Shown: positions 15,893 through 25,596 of the stretch, piece by piece
How positions within the stretch are numbered: position 1 is the first letter of the stretch
Layout: every line of letters starts with the position of its first letter
Source: an uncultured Christensenellaceae bacterium
Lineage (GTDB): Bacteria; Bacillota; Clostridia; Christensenellales; UBA1242
Direction of reading: 5' to 3'
DNA: 57,185 nt
Assembly: GCA_910587225.1 (NCBI GenBank)
Contig: CAJULT010000005.1
Location: forward strand, 1-57,185
The notes under the pieces: model-generated
What the model was told of the DNA's origin: nothing
Seen by the model: only the letters and a program-made list of their open reading frames with translations
Databases searched by the model: none
Position numbers and translations under genes: made by a program

Positions 15893-18115
15893 TTACACAT
15901 ACCACTTTGATTTGGCAGTTTTTTGCGTTTTTATTAATGTGGAGTTTTCTGTTTTTGAAATATTAGGTTGATTTGTAAAGTAGTACTCTAAGAGTATGTT
16001 CTGCTTTTCATTTTTCATGTCGCAGGTTAATACTTGCTTGCCTTCCCTGCCTTCAATAGTTTTTAATAGTTTGCCGTCGCAGTAAAGTTTGTAAGTTATG
16101 TATTCTTTAGCATCAAAGTTCACTGCAATCTGCGAGCCTGAAAGTCTACATTTAAAGTTTGGGTTTTCAAGCTCAACAAATTTTTTGGAAATCTCATTTG
16201 GTAGGTTAAAGCGGGAGAATAGCTCTTCATGACAATAGCGCTCAGGCGTGAAAGTATTAGCAAGTACTACTCTATGATTTGAGGCAAGCTCGTTGTCATC
16301 TACCATTTGTTCGGTGATTGAAGACGGCTTTTCAAACTTATCTTCATCAGGCCAGGCAAGGTAATAATTCTTCACTATTTGAGTAGGCGCGCCGCCTCCT
16401 GCGATTGATATTGGTCTGTTGTCAAGATTTCCAATCCAAACTCCTACTGTCGCGTTTTTGCTGTATGTCATATTCCATGCGTCTAGGTTTTGCTTGCTGT
16501 TCGGCTTTCCGACCGTTCCTGTTTTAGATGCGACTTCGCTTGTTATGTCCGCCAGTTTTTTAGCTGTTCCGCTCTGCGCGCATGTTTTGAGCATGTCAGT
16601 AAGAAGGTAACTTGCGTCTTCGCGAAGAACTCTTTTATTTTCTTTTTTGTGAATGTACACTAGGCGATTATTTGCATCAGTAATATATGAAACAAAGCGT
16701 GGACTTGAATATATTCCACCATTTGCAATTGTCTGATACGCACCAGCAAGCGAAGCTATATTTACTCCATAGTTCATACCGCCAAGCGCTAGAGCGTAAC
16801 TATCATCTTTTTCATCAAACTCAATTCCCATTTCATTTGAGTAAGCCTTTGCTTTATCAATGCCGACATAGCTAAGCACCTTAATAGCGGGAATATTAAT
16901 AGAGCGAGATAACGCCTCTCTTGCGCTTACATAGCCTTTATAGGTATCATTTACATTTTTCGGGCTATAACCTGCAATGGTAGTTTTCTCATCTAAAAGT
17001 TGACTACAAGGGTAGATTAAGTCTTCATTAAGGGCAGGGGCATAAACTAGAATTGGCTTAATGCAAGAGCCGGGTTGCCTTTTTGCTTCTAGTATCTTAT
17101 AAGCACTCTTTCCGGTGTATGCTACTACTGCGGATTTGTTATTATCCAGCACAATTCCGGCATAGTCATTTCCGCCCGTATCGCTATCATTAAAAGCCTT
17201 TTCAAGTGCGTTTTGTTTTTCTTGGTCGTAGTAAGTATAGATTTTATAGCCGCGCAATGCAATTTGTTTTGCGGGTAGTCCTAAAATTTTGCTTGCCTCA
17301 TCTATTGCAGCCTCGCTGTAACAGTTAAGTTTGTTTTGGGTGTGACTAGTAAGTTTTAAATCAATAGGTTTGTCTTTTGCCTGTAAGAGCTCTTGCAAGG
17401 TAATATGTCCGTCGTTTGTCATTTGGTCTAAAACTAAATTTCTTCTTTCAAGACTGCGCTGCGGGTTTTTAATAGGTGAGTAGCGGTTTGGTGATTTTAT
17501 CATTCCAGCAAGCAGTGCACTTTCATCAATAGTTAAATCTTTGGTGGATTTAGAAAAGTAATAATTAGCTGCATCCTCAATGCCATAGCAGTTATTACCG
17601 AAGTAAATTACATTGAGGTAATGTTCCAAAATTTCATCCTTAGAAAACTTTTTTTCAAGTTTTTTTGCAAGAGCAATTTCTTTTAATTTTCTATCAATAG
17701 TTTTTTCATTCGTTAGGTGAGTGTTTTTAATAAGCTGCTGAGTAATAGTAGATGCACCTTCTTTAAAACTTTTGGATTTGACGTTATTTAGCGCAGCTTT
17801 TGCCATTCTTTTATAGTTGACTCCATGATGGGTATAAAAGTCCTTATCTTCAATTGCGACAAAAGCGGCTTGAGTATGTTTTGGAATAGACGATATTTTT
17901 ACATAATTGCTATTGGTTGTATTTTCCTCTTTGATAGGTTTATTATCTGTGTCGAAGATAGATATGCTTTGGGAGTGACTTAATAGTTTTTCTTCGTTAA
18001 GGGGAGTTGAACTAAATTTGTTATACTGGCATGCAAAATATACGCCAAGCGCGATAGCACCGAGTGAAATCGTCAAAAAACAAATAAAGAGTGAGATCTT
18101 GACAAATTTTTTCAT
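15893..18115 (-). CDS. Class A penicillin-binding protein (PBP1A-like)
   Basis: 740 residues from ATG 18115; an upstream TTG at 18139 is possible and neither start has a good Shine-Dalgarno. One membrane anchor (about 7-28), then a GT51 glycosyltransferase (IEDKDFYTHHG with catalytic Glu89; GASTITQQLIKN; KKLEKKFSKDEILEHYLNVI), then a transpeptidase with SCIK (Ser350), SIN and KTG. It polymerises and cross-links peptidoglycan at the outer membrane face. An extra ~130-residue C-terminal region with beta-type composition follows the KTG motif. It is divergent from miaB. Confidence 0.93.
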   Translation of the reverse strand: MKKFVKISLFICFLTISLGAIALGVYFACQYNKFSSTPLNEEKLLSHSQSISIFDTDNKPIKEENTTNSNYVKISSIPKHTQAAFVAIEDKDFYTHHGVNYKRMAKAALNNVKSKSFKEGASTITQQLIKNTHLTNEKTIDRKLKEIALAKKLEKKFSKDEILEHYLNVIYFGNNCYGIEDAANYYFSKSTKDLTIDESALLAGMIKSPNRYSPIKNPQRSLERRNLVLDQMTNDGHITLQELLQAKDKPIDLKLTSHTQNKLNCYSEAAIDEASKILGLPAKQIALRGYKIYTYYDQEKQNALEKAFNDSDTGGNDYAGIVLDNNKSAVVAYTGKSAYKILEAKRQPGSCIKPILVYAPALNEDLIYPCSQLLDEKTTIAGYSPKNVNDTYKGYVSAREALSRSINIPAIKVLSYVGIDKAKAYSNEMGIEFDEKDDSYALALGGMNYGVNIASLAGAYQTIANGGIYSSPRFVSYITDANNRLVYIHKKENKRVLREDASYLLTDMLKTCAQSGTAKKLADITSEVASKTGTVGKPNSKQNLDAWNMTYSKNATVGVWIGNLDNRPISIAGGGAPTQIVKNYYLAWPDEDKFEKPSSITEQMVDDNELASNHRVVLANTFTPERYCHEELFSRFNLPNEISKKFVELENPNFKCRLSGSQIAVNFDAKEYITYKLYCDGKLLKTIEGREGKQVLTCDMKNEKQNILLEYYFTNQPNISKTENSTLIKTQKTAKSKWYV

Positions 18116-18172
18116 TAGGTTTATTATGCTTAATATCAAATAAATTATTTGCTTTATATGATAAATTTTTGT

Positions 18173-18201
18173 TTGCTAAATTTAATCGAATTTTGTATAA
18201 T
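18173..18201 (+). promoter_or_regulatory. Promoter of the miaB-mutS-mutL operon
   Basis: TTGCTA (18173-18178), 17-base spacer, TATAAT (18196-18201), about 40 bases before the miaB ATG. Confidence 0.75.
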
Positions 18202-18241
18202 TTATTTGAGAGAATATTTGCTTTTTATGCTAAGGAGAAAA

Positions 18242-19366
18242 ATGAAGTACTTTATTGTTACTTACGGCTGCCAAATGAACGTTCACGAAAGTGAAAAGAT
18301 AGCCGGCATTTTAGAAGGAATGGGTTACGAGTGTGGGCAAAGCCGAGAGGACGCCGACATTATCGTTTTTAATACCTGTGCAATTCGTGAAGGGGCAGAA
18401 GATAGAGTATTTGGCAATGTTGGAAATCTCAAAAAACAGAAAAAGCAGAATCCCAACCTTATAATAGTAGTTTGTGGTTGTATGACGCAAAAGGAGCAAA
18501 CTGCAAGTTACCTTTTGAAAACTTTTCCGTTTGTAGATATAGTTATAGGAACGTTTAACCTTCCAAACCTTGCTTATTATATCAATGCAGTAAAGAGCGG
18601 TAGACAAAAAGACATTTGGCAGGAGGGGGACATTGATGAAACGCAGCCTTATTCACGCTCTTCTGGTGATAACGCATGGGTGAACATCATGCAAGGCTGC
18701 AATAATTTTTGCACCTATTGCATTGTGCCTTATGTACGCGGAAGGGAGAAAAGCCGTAAGGAAGAAAGTATACTTAATGAAATAAAAGCGCTTATTGCCG
18801 AAGGGAATTACAAAAAGTTTACGCTGCTCGGTCAAAATGTAAACTCGTATGGCAATGACCTTTCGGATGGCGTTAACTTTGCAAAGCTTCTTCGGGATAT
18901 ATGCCGTCTTGATGGTGATTTTACTGTGAGCTTTATGACTTCTCATCCGAAAGACCTAAGCGATGAGCTTATTGATACTATTGCGACTGAACCTAAGGTT
19001 GAAAAGTACATACACCTTCCAGCACAAAGCGGAGATAACCGCATTTTAAAACTAATGAACAGAAAATATACTCATGAGAAATATGAAGAAATAATAGACA
19101 AAATCAGAGCGAAAATTCCTAATTGTCGTATTACCAGTGATTTCATTGTCGGTTTTCCTACCGAAACAGAGGAAGAATTTATGCGAACAATGGAATTGGT
19201 AGAAAAGGTGCGATATGACAGCATATTTGCTTTTATGTACTCGCCGCGCGAGGGAACTGTGGCAAGTCAGATGGAAGGGCAGATTGACGAAAAAGTAAAG
19301 CACGAGAGAGTAAATAAACTTCTCGCTCTCAGCAAAAAAATACAAAAGGAGGATAACAAATCGTGA
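18242..19366 (+). CDS. miaB: tRNA-2-methylthio-N6-dimethylallyladenosine synthase MiaB lacking the TRAM domain
   Basis: 374 residues from ATG 18242, with TAAGGAG at good spacing. The MTTase domain (TYGCQMNVHESEKIAGIL; FNTCAIREGAEDRVFGN; VCGCMTQK) and radical SAM domain (CNNFCTYCIVPYVRGREKSR) are intact and MiaB-specific. Normal MiaB has about 430-450 residues ending in a TRAM domain that holds the tRNA anticodon arm. Here the chain stops after the SAM-domain helices (LLALSKKIQKEDNKS) and the mutS start overlaps the stop. No frameshifted TRAM is seen. It methylthiolates i6A37 made by MiaA, encoded at 24688. Confidence 0.93.
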   Translation: MKYFIVTYGCQMNVHESEKIAGILEGMGYECGQSREDADIIVFNTCAIREGAEDRVFGNVGNLKKQKKQNPNLIIVVCGCMTQKEQTASYLLKTFPFVDIVIGTFNLPNLAYYINAVKSGRQKDIWQEGDIDETQPYSRSSGDNAWVNIMQGCNNFCTYCIVPYVRGREKSRKEESILNEIKALIAEGNYKKFTLLGQNVNSYGNDLSDGVNFAKLLRDICRLDGDFTVSFMTSHPKDLSDELIDTIATEPKVEKYIHLPAQSGDNRILKLMNRKYTHEKYEEIIDKIRAKIPNCRITSDFIVGFPTETEEEFMRTMELVEKVRYDSIFAFMYSPREGTVASQMEGQIDEKVKHERVNKLLALSKKIQKEDNKS

Positions 19367-21969
19367 TTGAGAAAAAAGCATCACCAATGATGCAACACTA
19401 CTTGCAAATGAAAGAGCAATATAAAGATTGTATCCTCTTTTATCGTCTTGGTGACTTTTATGAAATGTTCTATGAGGATGCGATAGAGGTTTCGCGCGCG
19501 CTTGATTTAACGCTTACCGAAAAGGCATGCGGGCTTGAACAAAAAGCACCTATGTGCGGCGTTCCTCATCACAGCGCAGATACATATATATCTCGCCTCA
19601 TCGACATGGGGTATAAGGTGGCAATCTGTGAACAGCTTACCGAACCTAAGCCAGGCGTAAAGGTGATTGAACGCGATGTCCTGCGTGTTATTACTCCGGG
19701 AACAGTAATTGAAGAGAATATGCTTGAAGACAAGCGTAATAACTATCTTCTTTCTATATACAAATCTGGTGACAAGCTAGGTGCAGCCTATGTTGACATA
19801 TCAACCGGGGAATTTGAAGTTGTTCCATTTACAAAAAATTATGAAAATGAATTTTGCGACCTTTTTACTCGCATTATGCCAGCTGAGATAATAGGAAATG
19901 AGGAAGCAAAAACTTTCTATAATAATTTAATTATTCAAAAAACGGCATCGCTGCCAAAGCTTTATGAATATTACAATTGGGCATATTCTACTGCAAGAGC
20001 AAATGAAAATCTTGCCCGCCAATTTGGTGAAAACTATGCCAAAATATATGAGCTTGCTGGCAAAAATGAACTTATTTTAGCAGCCGGCGCATGTCTTGAA
20101 TATTTGAATGAAACTCAAAAAAGACTGATGGGCAATATAAACAAGATTAAACTCGTCAAAAACAGTCAGTTTATGACACTTGATATGAACTCGCGCCGCA
20201 ACCTTGAACTTGTTGAAAATGCGAGAGATAGAAAACGTTATGGCTCACTTTTGTGGCTGATGGACAAGACTAAAACCAGCATGGGTGGCAGACGCCTTCG
20301 TAAATACTTTGATCAGCCGCTTCAAGATAGTCGCGTTATAAATGCTAGACTTGACGCAGTTGAAGAGTTGGTGAAAAAGATTGTAATTCGTGACCAATTA
20401 TCAGAGGTACTTTCAAATGTGAGAGATATTGAGCGCATTGCTGGTAAACTTGCTTTTGGGAGCGTCAATCCAAGAGATTTGCTTGCTCTCAAACAATCAC
20501 TTTTTGCAGTTCCTCAAATTAAAGAAACAATTAAAGATTGTAAGAGTACAATGTTATGTTCTTGCAGGGACAGATTGTGCGATTTTAGCCAAGTGGCAAC
20601 CTTGCTTGAAAATGCTATTTCCGAAAGTGCACCTTCTGTTTTAAAAGAGGGTAATTATATTAAAGATGGCTTTAATAAAGACCTTGACGATTACCGCTCT
20701 GCAAAATCAGATGGGAAAAAGTGGATTCAAGAACTCGAAGAAAAAGAGCGTGAGCTTACTGGCATTAAAAACCTTGTCATAGGTAGTAATAAGGTATTTG
20801 GTTATTATATTGAAGTCAATAGAAGCCTTTCTGATAGAGTTCCGCTTAGGTATGAGCGTAAACAGACTATTGCGAATAATGAGCGTTATATTACCGAAGA
20901 CCTGAAAATTATCGAAGATAAGATTTTTGGGGCAGAGGAGAAGGCGATTAAGCTTGAAAGCGTACTTTTGGCAGAAATTAAAAAGTACCTTATGGGCTTT
21001 GTAAAATCCTTCCAAGATGTAGCGGCAAGCATAGCTGAAATTGACTGTCTGCTTTCGCTTGCTGTTAGCGCGGCTAAGTATAACTTTAATAAGCCTACAA
21101 TCAATAATCATATCAAACATATTAAAATCACCGAAGGTCGTCATCCAGTCGTTGAAGCGTTTGTAAATAAGGGTTCATTCATCGCAAATGACACCTTCTT
21201 AGATGAAGAAAATGATCGCACTATGATTATTACTGGTCCAAATATGGCAGGTAAAAGTACATATATGAGACAGGTGGCTATAATTACCTTCCTTGCACAT
21301 ATAGGTTCATTTGTGCCAGCCAAAGAGGCAGAGATAGCAATTACCGATCGTATCTTTACCCGAGTAGGTGCAAGTGATGACCTTGCAAGTGGTCAAAGTA
21401 CGTTCATGGTTGAAATGAGCGAAGTTGCAACCATCCTGGCTAACGCTACAAACAGAAGTTTAATCCTGCTTGACGAGATAGGTAGGGGAACTTCCACTTT
21501 TGATGGACTAAGTATAGCTTGGGCTGTTGTGGAGTTTGTCACAACTCAGTTCCACTCAAAAACACTGTTTGCAACTCACTATCATGAACTGACTGAACTT
21601 GAAGGCATTTTAGAAGGAGTTAAAAATTACAAGATTGCCGTAAAAGAAATTGATGACAATGTAGTATTTCTTCGTAAGATTGTAAGAGGCGGGGCAAATA
21701 AGAGTTTCGGTATTGAGGTGGCTCGCCTTGCAGGTGTACCTAAGCAGGTGTTAGACCGCGCCCATCAGATTAGCCGAAGTCTAGAAAAAGTAAATACAAA
21801 ACTTGACTTAAATCTGTATAGTGAGGAAAGGGAAAATGCTGAAAAGAATTCAGTAAAAGCAAATCAATTACTTCTTGTACTTAAAGATATTGATATGAAC
21901 AAGGTTTCTCCGCTTCACGCTTTTGAACTTTTAAATGACCTTGTTTCAAGGGCTAAAGAGGGGGAATAA
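19363..21969 (+). CDS. mutS: DNA mismatch repair protein MutS
   Basis: 868 residues starting at GTG 19363 with AAAGGAGG upstream; the start overlaps the miaB stop by 4 bases. The mismatch-reading motif is FYRLGDFYEMFYEDA (Phe-x-Glu type), followed by connector, lever and clamp domains, and an ABC ATPase: GPNMAGKST, STFMVEMSE, LLDEIGRGTSTFDG and ATHYHEL. It binds mismatches and recruits MutL. Confidence 0.98.
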   Translation: MIEKKASPMMQHYLQMKEQYKDCILFYRLGDFYEMFYEDAIEVSRALDLTLTEKACGLEQKAPMCGVPHHSADTYISRLIDMGYKVAICEQLTEPKPGVKVIERDVLRVITPGTVIEENMLEDKRNNYLLSIYKSGDKLGAAYVDISTGEFEVVPFTKNYENEFCDLFTRIMPAEIIGNEEAKTFYNNLIIQKTASLPKLYEYYNWAYSTARANENLARQFGENYAKIYELAGKNELILAAGACLEYLNETQKRLMGNINKIKLVKNSQFMTLDMNSRRNLELVENARDRKRYGSLLWLMDKTKTSMGGRRLRKYFDQPLQDSRVINARLDAVEELVKKIVIRDQLSEVLSNVRDIERIAGKLAFGSVNPRDLLALKQSLFAVPQIKETIKDCKSTMLCSCRDRLCDFSQVATLLENAISESAPSVLKEGNYIKDGFNKDLDDYRSAKSDGKKWIQELEEKERELTGIKNLVIGSNKVFGYYIEVNRSLSDRVPLRYERKQTIANNERYITEDLKIIEDKIFGAEEKAIKLESVLLAEIKKYLMGFVKSFQDVAASIAEIDCLLSLAVSAAKYNFNKPTINNHIKHIKITEGRHPVVEAFVNKGSFIANDTFLDEENDRTMIITGPNMAGKSTYMRQVAIITFLAHIGSFVPAKEAEIAITDRIFTRVGASDDLASGQSTFMVEMSEVATILANATNRSLILLDEIGRGTSTFDGLSIAWAVVEFVTTQFHSKTLFATHYHELTELEGILEGVKNYKIAVKEIDDNVVFLRKIVRGGANKSFGIEVARLAGVPKQVLDRAHQISRSLEKVNTKLDLNLYSEERENAEKNSVKANQLLLVLKDIDMNKVSPLHAFELLNDLVSRAKEGE

Positions 21970-23892
21970 ATGAAGATTAATTTATTAGAGCCAAAGGTTT
22001 TTAATCGTATATCAGCAGGCGAGGTGGTAGAGCGCCCTGCGTCTATCGTGAAAGAGCTTATTGAAAACTCCATTGATGCTGGTGCAACTATAATTACAGT
22101 TAGCATAGTTGATGGCGGGATAAGAAGTATTGAGATAGCTGACAACGGCTCAGGTATAGAAAAAGAGGATATGTTTCTTGCCTTTACTCCGCATGCTACA
22201 AGTAAAATTAAAGACATTGATGACCTTGACAACATTGCTTCGCTAGGCTTTCGTGGCGAGGCACTTGCAAGTATAAGCTCGGTATGTCATGTGCATATGA
22301 CCACTAAGACCGCTACTAGCGAGATAGGTTATTCCATTAAAGTTGATGGGGGAGTGATGAGTGAAATCACCGAGGTGGCAAGAACCAAAGGTACAACCCT
22401 TACCTGCAATGACCTATTCTTTAATACTCCTGCACGTGCTAAATTCCTGCGAAAACCTAAAACTGAGGAAAGTGAAGTAACACACCTTATCGAGAAGTTC
22501 ATGCTATCAAATCCACATATTGCTTTCTGTTACAATGTTGACGGGAAACAAGTATATAATACAACCCCTAGTGTTATGCAAGACATAATATATACGATAT
22601 ACGGTAAAGACGTATATAATAACTTAATACCAGTAGATTTGGAAGAAAATGGAATTAGAGTAACGGGATTTGTTACTAAACCAAAACTTAGCAAGTCAAA
22701 TCGAACTTGGCAAACTCTTTTTGTCAATGGTAGATATGTTGAAAATTATCTTGTGTCACAAGCAGTGCAAGGAGTGTATGAGAGCTTTCTTATGAAAGGA
22801 AGATTTCCAATTTATGTACTATCGCTTACTACGCCATTTGATAGTGTGGACGTAAATGTTCACCCAAGTAAGAGGGAAGTTAAGTTTGAAAATAACAATG
22901 CTATTTTCGGGCTTGTGCGTAGGGCGGTAGAAAAGGCATTACTATCTGTAGATCAAATTGCAACATTTGTGTCTACCACAAGTGATGATGAAGAGTTTGA
23001 TACAAAGGCTGCTTCAAGTCCATACAATGAAAAAGGTTTTAACCCTGTTATTAAACCAAAAGATAAGGTTTCTGATTTCGGTGGGCGCAGCTTTGGGCAT
23101 GTAGATGTAGAGTATCGAAAGTTTTCTCCAAACGATTTTAAGTTGCCAGTGCAGGAGACAACCATACAAGTCAATGACGATATGCCTGATTTTGCCAATG
23201 TCAAACTTGACAAATCTAGACAGGAAAATAAACTAGGGGGGCCGTTCTTCTTTGATCAGCAAAAATCAAATACAATGGCTGATATTATTGAGGAAAAGGG
23301 TAATAGTTTTTTAAAAGCTGATATTAAAGAGGAAATGAACATCTTAGGTACTATCTTTAAAACCTATATTGTCGCTGAATATGATGATAAGCTATATTTC
23401 CTCGATCAGCATGCGGCACATGAAAGACTTTTATATGATAAGCTTCTTGCAAGCGTTAATGATAATAAACTTACAAAGCAGCCACTGCTTGCGCCTTACA
23501 CCTTTACGCTTGGACTGAAGGAGCAGCAAAGCTTAGAAGATAGTTTGGCTCAGCTTTCGCAGCTCGGCTTTGAGATTAGCCAAAAGGGTGGTAAGTATGA
23601 AGTAACAGCAGTTCCGCTTGTATTGTCAGGGATTAATCTTGCTGGCTTTGTGGATGAACTTATAAAAGAAGGCATCCACTTAGAACACCAAAAGAGCAGT
23701 TTCATTCATGATAAACTTTGCCAAAGTGCCTGCAAGCATGCAATCAAAGGCGGAGATACTATTTCAAAAGCTGACTGCGCTTACATTATCGAGCAGGTGA
23801 GAAAAGGCGTTATGCTTTGCCCACATGGTAGACCAATCGCGATCGAAATGTCCCGCCGCGAGTTTGAAAAATTGTTTAAAAGAATCGTGTAA
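21970..23892 (+). CDS. mutL: DNA mismatch repair protein MutL (endonuclease type)
   Basis: 640 residues, start codon directly abutting the mutS stop. The GHKL ATPase is intact (ELIENSIDAGA, DNGSGI, FTPHATSKI, GFRGEALASI). The C-terminal domain carries the metal-dependent nicking site: DQHAAHERLLYD, ACKHAIKGGD and CPHGRPI. This matches organisms without MutH, where MutL itself nicks. A poorly conserved linker (about 320-440) joins the two halves. Confidence 0.97.
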   Translation: MKINLLEPKVFNRISAGEVVERPASIVKELIENSIDAGATIITVSIVDGGIRSIEIADNGSGIEKEDMFLAFTPHATSKIKDIDDLDNIASLGFRGEALASISSVCHVHMTTKTATSEIGYSIKVDGGVMSEITEVARTKGTTLTCNDLFFNTPARAKFLRKPKTEESEVTHLIEKFMLSNPHIAFCYNVDGKQVYNTTPSVMQDIIYTIYGKDVYNNLIPVDLEENGIRVTGFVTKPKLSKSNRTWQTLFVNGRYVENYLVSQAVQGVYESFLMKGRFPIYVLSLTTPFDSVDVNVHPSKREVKFENNNAIFGLVRRAVEKALLSVDQIATFVSTTSDDEEFDTKAASSPYNEKGFNPVIKPKDKVSDFGGRSFGHVDVEYRKFSPNDFKLPVQETTIQVNDDMPDFANVKLDKSRQENKLGGPFFFDQQKSNTMADIIEEKGNSFLKADIKEEMNILGTIFKTYIVAEYDDKLYFLDQHAAHERLLYDKLLASVNDNKLTKQPLLAPYTFTLGLKEQQSLEDSLAQLSQLGFEISQKGGKYEVTAVPLVLSGINLAGFVDELIKEGIHLEHQKSSFIHDKLCQSACKHAIKGGDTISKADCAYIIEQVRKGVMLCPHGRPIAIEMSRREFEKLFKRIV

Positions 23893-23894
23893 GT

Positions 23895-23920
23895 AAAAGC
23901 AAGGATACCCCTTGCTTTTT
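23895..23920 (+). terminator. mutL terminator; 3' arm carries the next gene's -35
   Basis: AAAAGCAAGG (23895-23904) pairs with CCTTGCTTTT (23910-23919) over a 5-base loop. TTGCTT inside the 3' arm is the -35 of the following promoter. Confidence 0.8.
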
Positions 23921-23940
23921 CATGTTATTTATGCTATAAT
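23912..23940 (+). promoter_or_regulatory. Promoter giving a probably leaderless mRNA
   Basis: TTGCTT (23912-23917), 17-base spacer, extended TGC and TATAAT (23935-23940). The gene's ATG begins 6 bases after the -10, at the expected transcription start. Confidence 0.75.
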
Positions 23941-23946
23941 TTGATT

Positions 23947-24627
23947 ATGGAAATAAAAACGATTGATTTATGGACGGAACAGCACGCAAACCATCAAAAT
24001 TGCTTTAATGGTGCTTTTATTGATGGGGTTAATGAACAAAGCTTGCCTTATGATAAGATTAAAATTGTGCGTAATTGTAATTGTATAATCACTAATAATG
24101 AAAATTTACCTATTGCAAATAAACATAATGCAATAGTATTTTATACAGAAGGACGCCCAGTTCGTTTAGTTGTGTTAGAGCATGACACTGATGTTGACAA
24201 TTGCATAAAAATTGCTTTAAGGCAACATATAAGCGGGGGGGGGACTTTAAAAGAAAGACTTATTAAAGAAAATGTGATGCTTGAAGAAATAGATTTAAAA
24301 CAAGAAAAAGTCTTTAACATTTATGAGGGGCACGAACAAATTGATGTTGGGTCTTGCGACAGACCTTCACTTCTTAACGCTATGCTAAAAGGTTCTTATA
24401 CTGAAGATGACACGGATTATGGTGTTATCATGCCAGCCAATTTCTATGAGTATGATTCAAATTTACAAATAACTTATTCGCTTGAAACTGGAAGCGAGCA
24501 ATTCACAATTGAGCATTGTGGTGGTTTTAAAAATGAGGATGGCGGTCAAATTATACCTATCCAAAAAGATGGAAGCATTACATCAGTTGATATTAAAAAG
24601 GCGCTTAAAGAGGGAGAAGATGAATAA
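23947..24627 (+). CDS. Hypothetical protein with an in-frame G9 tract
   Basis: 226 residues from ATG 23947; an in-frame TTG two codons earlier is possible. I do not recognise a family. No signal peptide, membrane segment or nucleotide-binding motif is visible; the protein is soluble and acidic with several Cys and His residues (HANHQNCFNG, RNCNCII). Codons for SGGGT near residues 96-100 contain nine consecutive G (24235-24243), rare in this A/T-rich setting. It has its own promoter and terminator between mutL and miaA, where hfq or other genes sit in relatives. Confidence 0.75.
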   Translation: MEIKTIDLWTEQHANHQNCFNGAFIDGVNEQSLPYDKIKIVRNCNCIITNNENLPIANKHNAIVFYTEGRPVRLVVLEHDTDVDNCIKIALRQHISGGGTLKERLIKENVMLEEIDLKQEKVFNIYEGHEQIDVGSCDRPSLLNAMLKGSYTEDDTDYGVIMPANFYEYDSNLQITYSLETGSEQFTIEHCGGFKNEDGGQIIPIQKDGSITSVDIKKALKEGEDE

Positions 24628-24649
24628 AGCACTGATTTAGTGCTTTTTT
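24626..24649 (+). terminator. Terminator of the hypothetical gene
   Basis: AAAGCACT (24626-24633) pairs with AGTGCTTT (24639-24646), followed by a T-run. Confidence 0.75.
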
Positions 24650-24652
24650 CAT

Positions 24653-24680
24653 TTGCGATTAAAACAAGATGTGTTATAAT
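24653..24680 (+). promoter_or_regulatory. Promoter of miaA-ynbB, probably leaderless
   Basis: TTGCGA (24653-24658), 16-base spacer, extended TGT and TATAAT (24675-24680). The miaA ATG follows 7 bases later with no Shine-Dalgarno. Confidence 0.75.
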
Positions 24681-24687
24681 AGCCCTA

Positions 24688-25596
24688 ATGAAAGTTGTCT
24701 TTATTTTAGGACCAACTGGGGTTGGTAAAAGCAGATTGGCGGTAAAGCTTGCGCATGAAAATAATGGGCAGATTATTTCTAGTGATAGCGTTCAAATTTA
24801 TAAAGGGTTTGACATAGGCTCGGCTAAGGTTACCAAAGAGGAAATGGAGGGTGTGCCTCACCATTTAATCGACATTTGCCAGCCGCAAGATTACTTTTCG
24901 GTGAGCGATTTTGTGGACGCAACCCGCGCCAAGATTAAAGAGATTTCAAAGGCGGGCGACCTGCCAATAGTCGTTGGTGGCACAGGTTTATATATAAATA
25001 GTCTGCTTGGCGGATATAATTTCGGCGGGACTGCCAAGGATGATAACTTGCGGGCAGAACTTGAACTTTTGGTAGACCGAGGGGGAGTCGAACCCTTAGT
25101 TAAAATGCTTGAAGATTTAAGTCCTGAGCTTGCTAAAAAGGTAGATACTCAAAACAAAGTTCGTCTAATTCGCGCAATAGAGATTGCCAAAAATGGTACA
25201 ACTCAAATGGCTGAGGGAAGTGAATATGATTATAAAATCTTCGCGCTTACTAGGCAGCGAGAGGCTTTATATGAAACCATAAATGCTCGCGCTAGTAAAA
25301 TGATAGACGAAGGGCTTATAGAGGAGGTTAAGGGGCTTTTAGAAACTGGTGTAAGCCGTGATGCTCAACCTATGCGGGCGATAGGGTACAAAGAAGTGAT
25401 AAGTTATTTAGAAGGTGAAATTGACAAAGCTCAAATGCAGCAGCTTATCGCACAGCATAGCAGAAATTATGCAAAAAGACAGATGACATATTTAAGAGGA
25501 TTAGCCAAAAATTATCCAGTAGATTTTGTAGATATGGATAGTTATAATCAAGGTGAAAAATACATTTTAGAAGAGGTGAAAAAATGGCTTTGTTAA
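24688..25596 (+). CDS. miaA: tRNA dimethylallyltransferase MiaA
   Basis: 302 residues from ATG 24688. P-loop GPTGVGKS, SSDSVQIYKGFDIGSAK, PHHLIDI, VVGGTGLYI and the C-terminal HSRNYAKRQMTYLRG tRNA-contact region are intact. It transfers a dimethylallyl group to A37 of tRNAs reading UNN codons, the substrate for MiaB. It overlaps ynbB by 13 bases, the same gene pair as in Bacillus except that hfq is absent between them. Confidence 0.97.
   Translation: MKVVFILGPTGVGKSRLAVKLAHENNGQIISSDSVQIYKGFDIGSAKVTKEEMEGVPHHLIDICQPQDYFSVSDFVDATRAKIKEISKAGDLPIVVGGTGLYINSLLGGYNFGGTAKDDNLRAELELLVDRGGVEPLVKMLEDLSPELAKKVDTQNKVRLIRAIEIAKNGTTQMAEGSEYDYKIFALTRQREALYETINARASKMIDEGLIEEVKGLLETGVSRDAQPMRAIGYKEVISYLEGEIDKAQMQQLIAQHSRNYAKRQMTYLRGLAKNYPVDFVDMDSYNQGEKYILEEVKKWLC

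Noticed and set aside
19300..19420. Frameshift hiding a MiaB TRAM domain
   Set aside because: The sequence after the miaB stop is the conserved mutS start in another frame; no TRAM-like residues appear in any frame.
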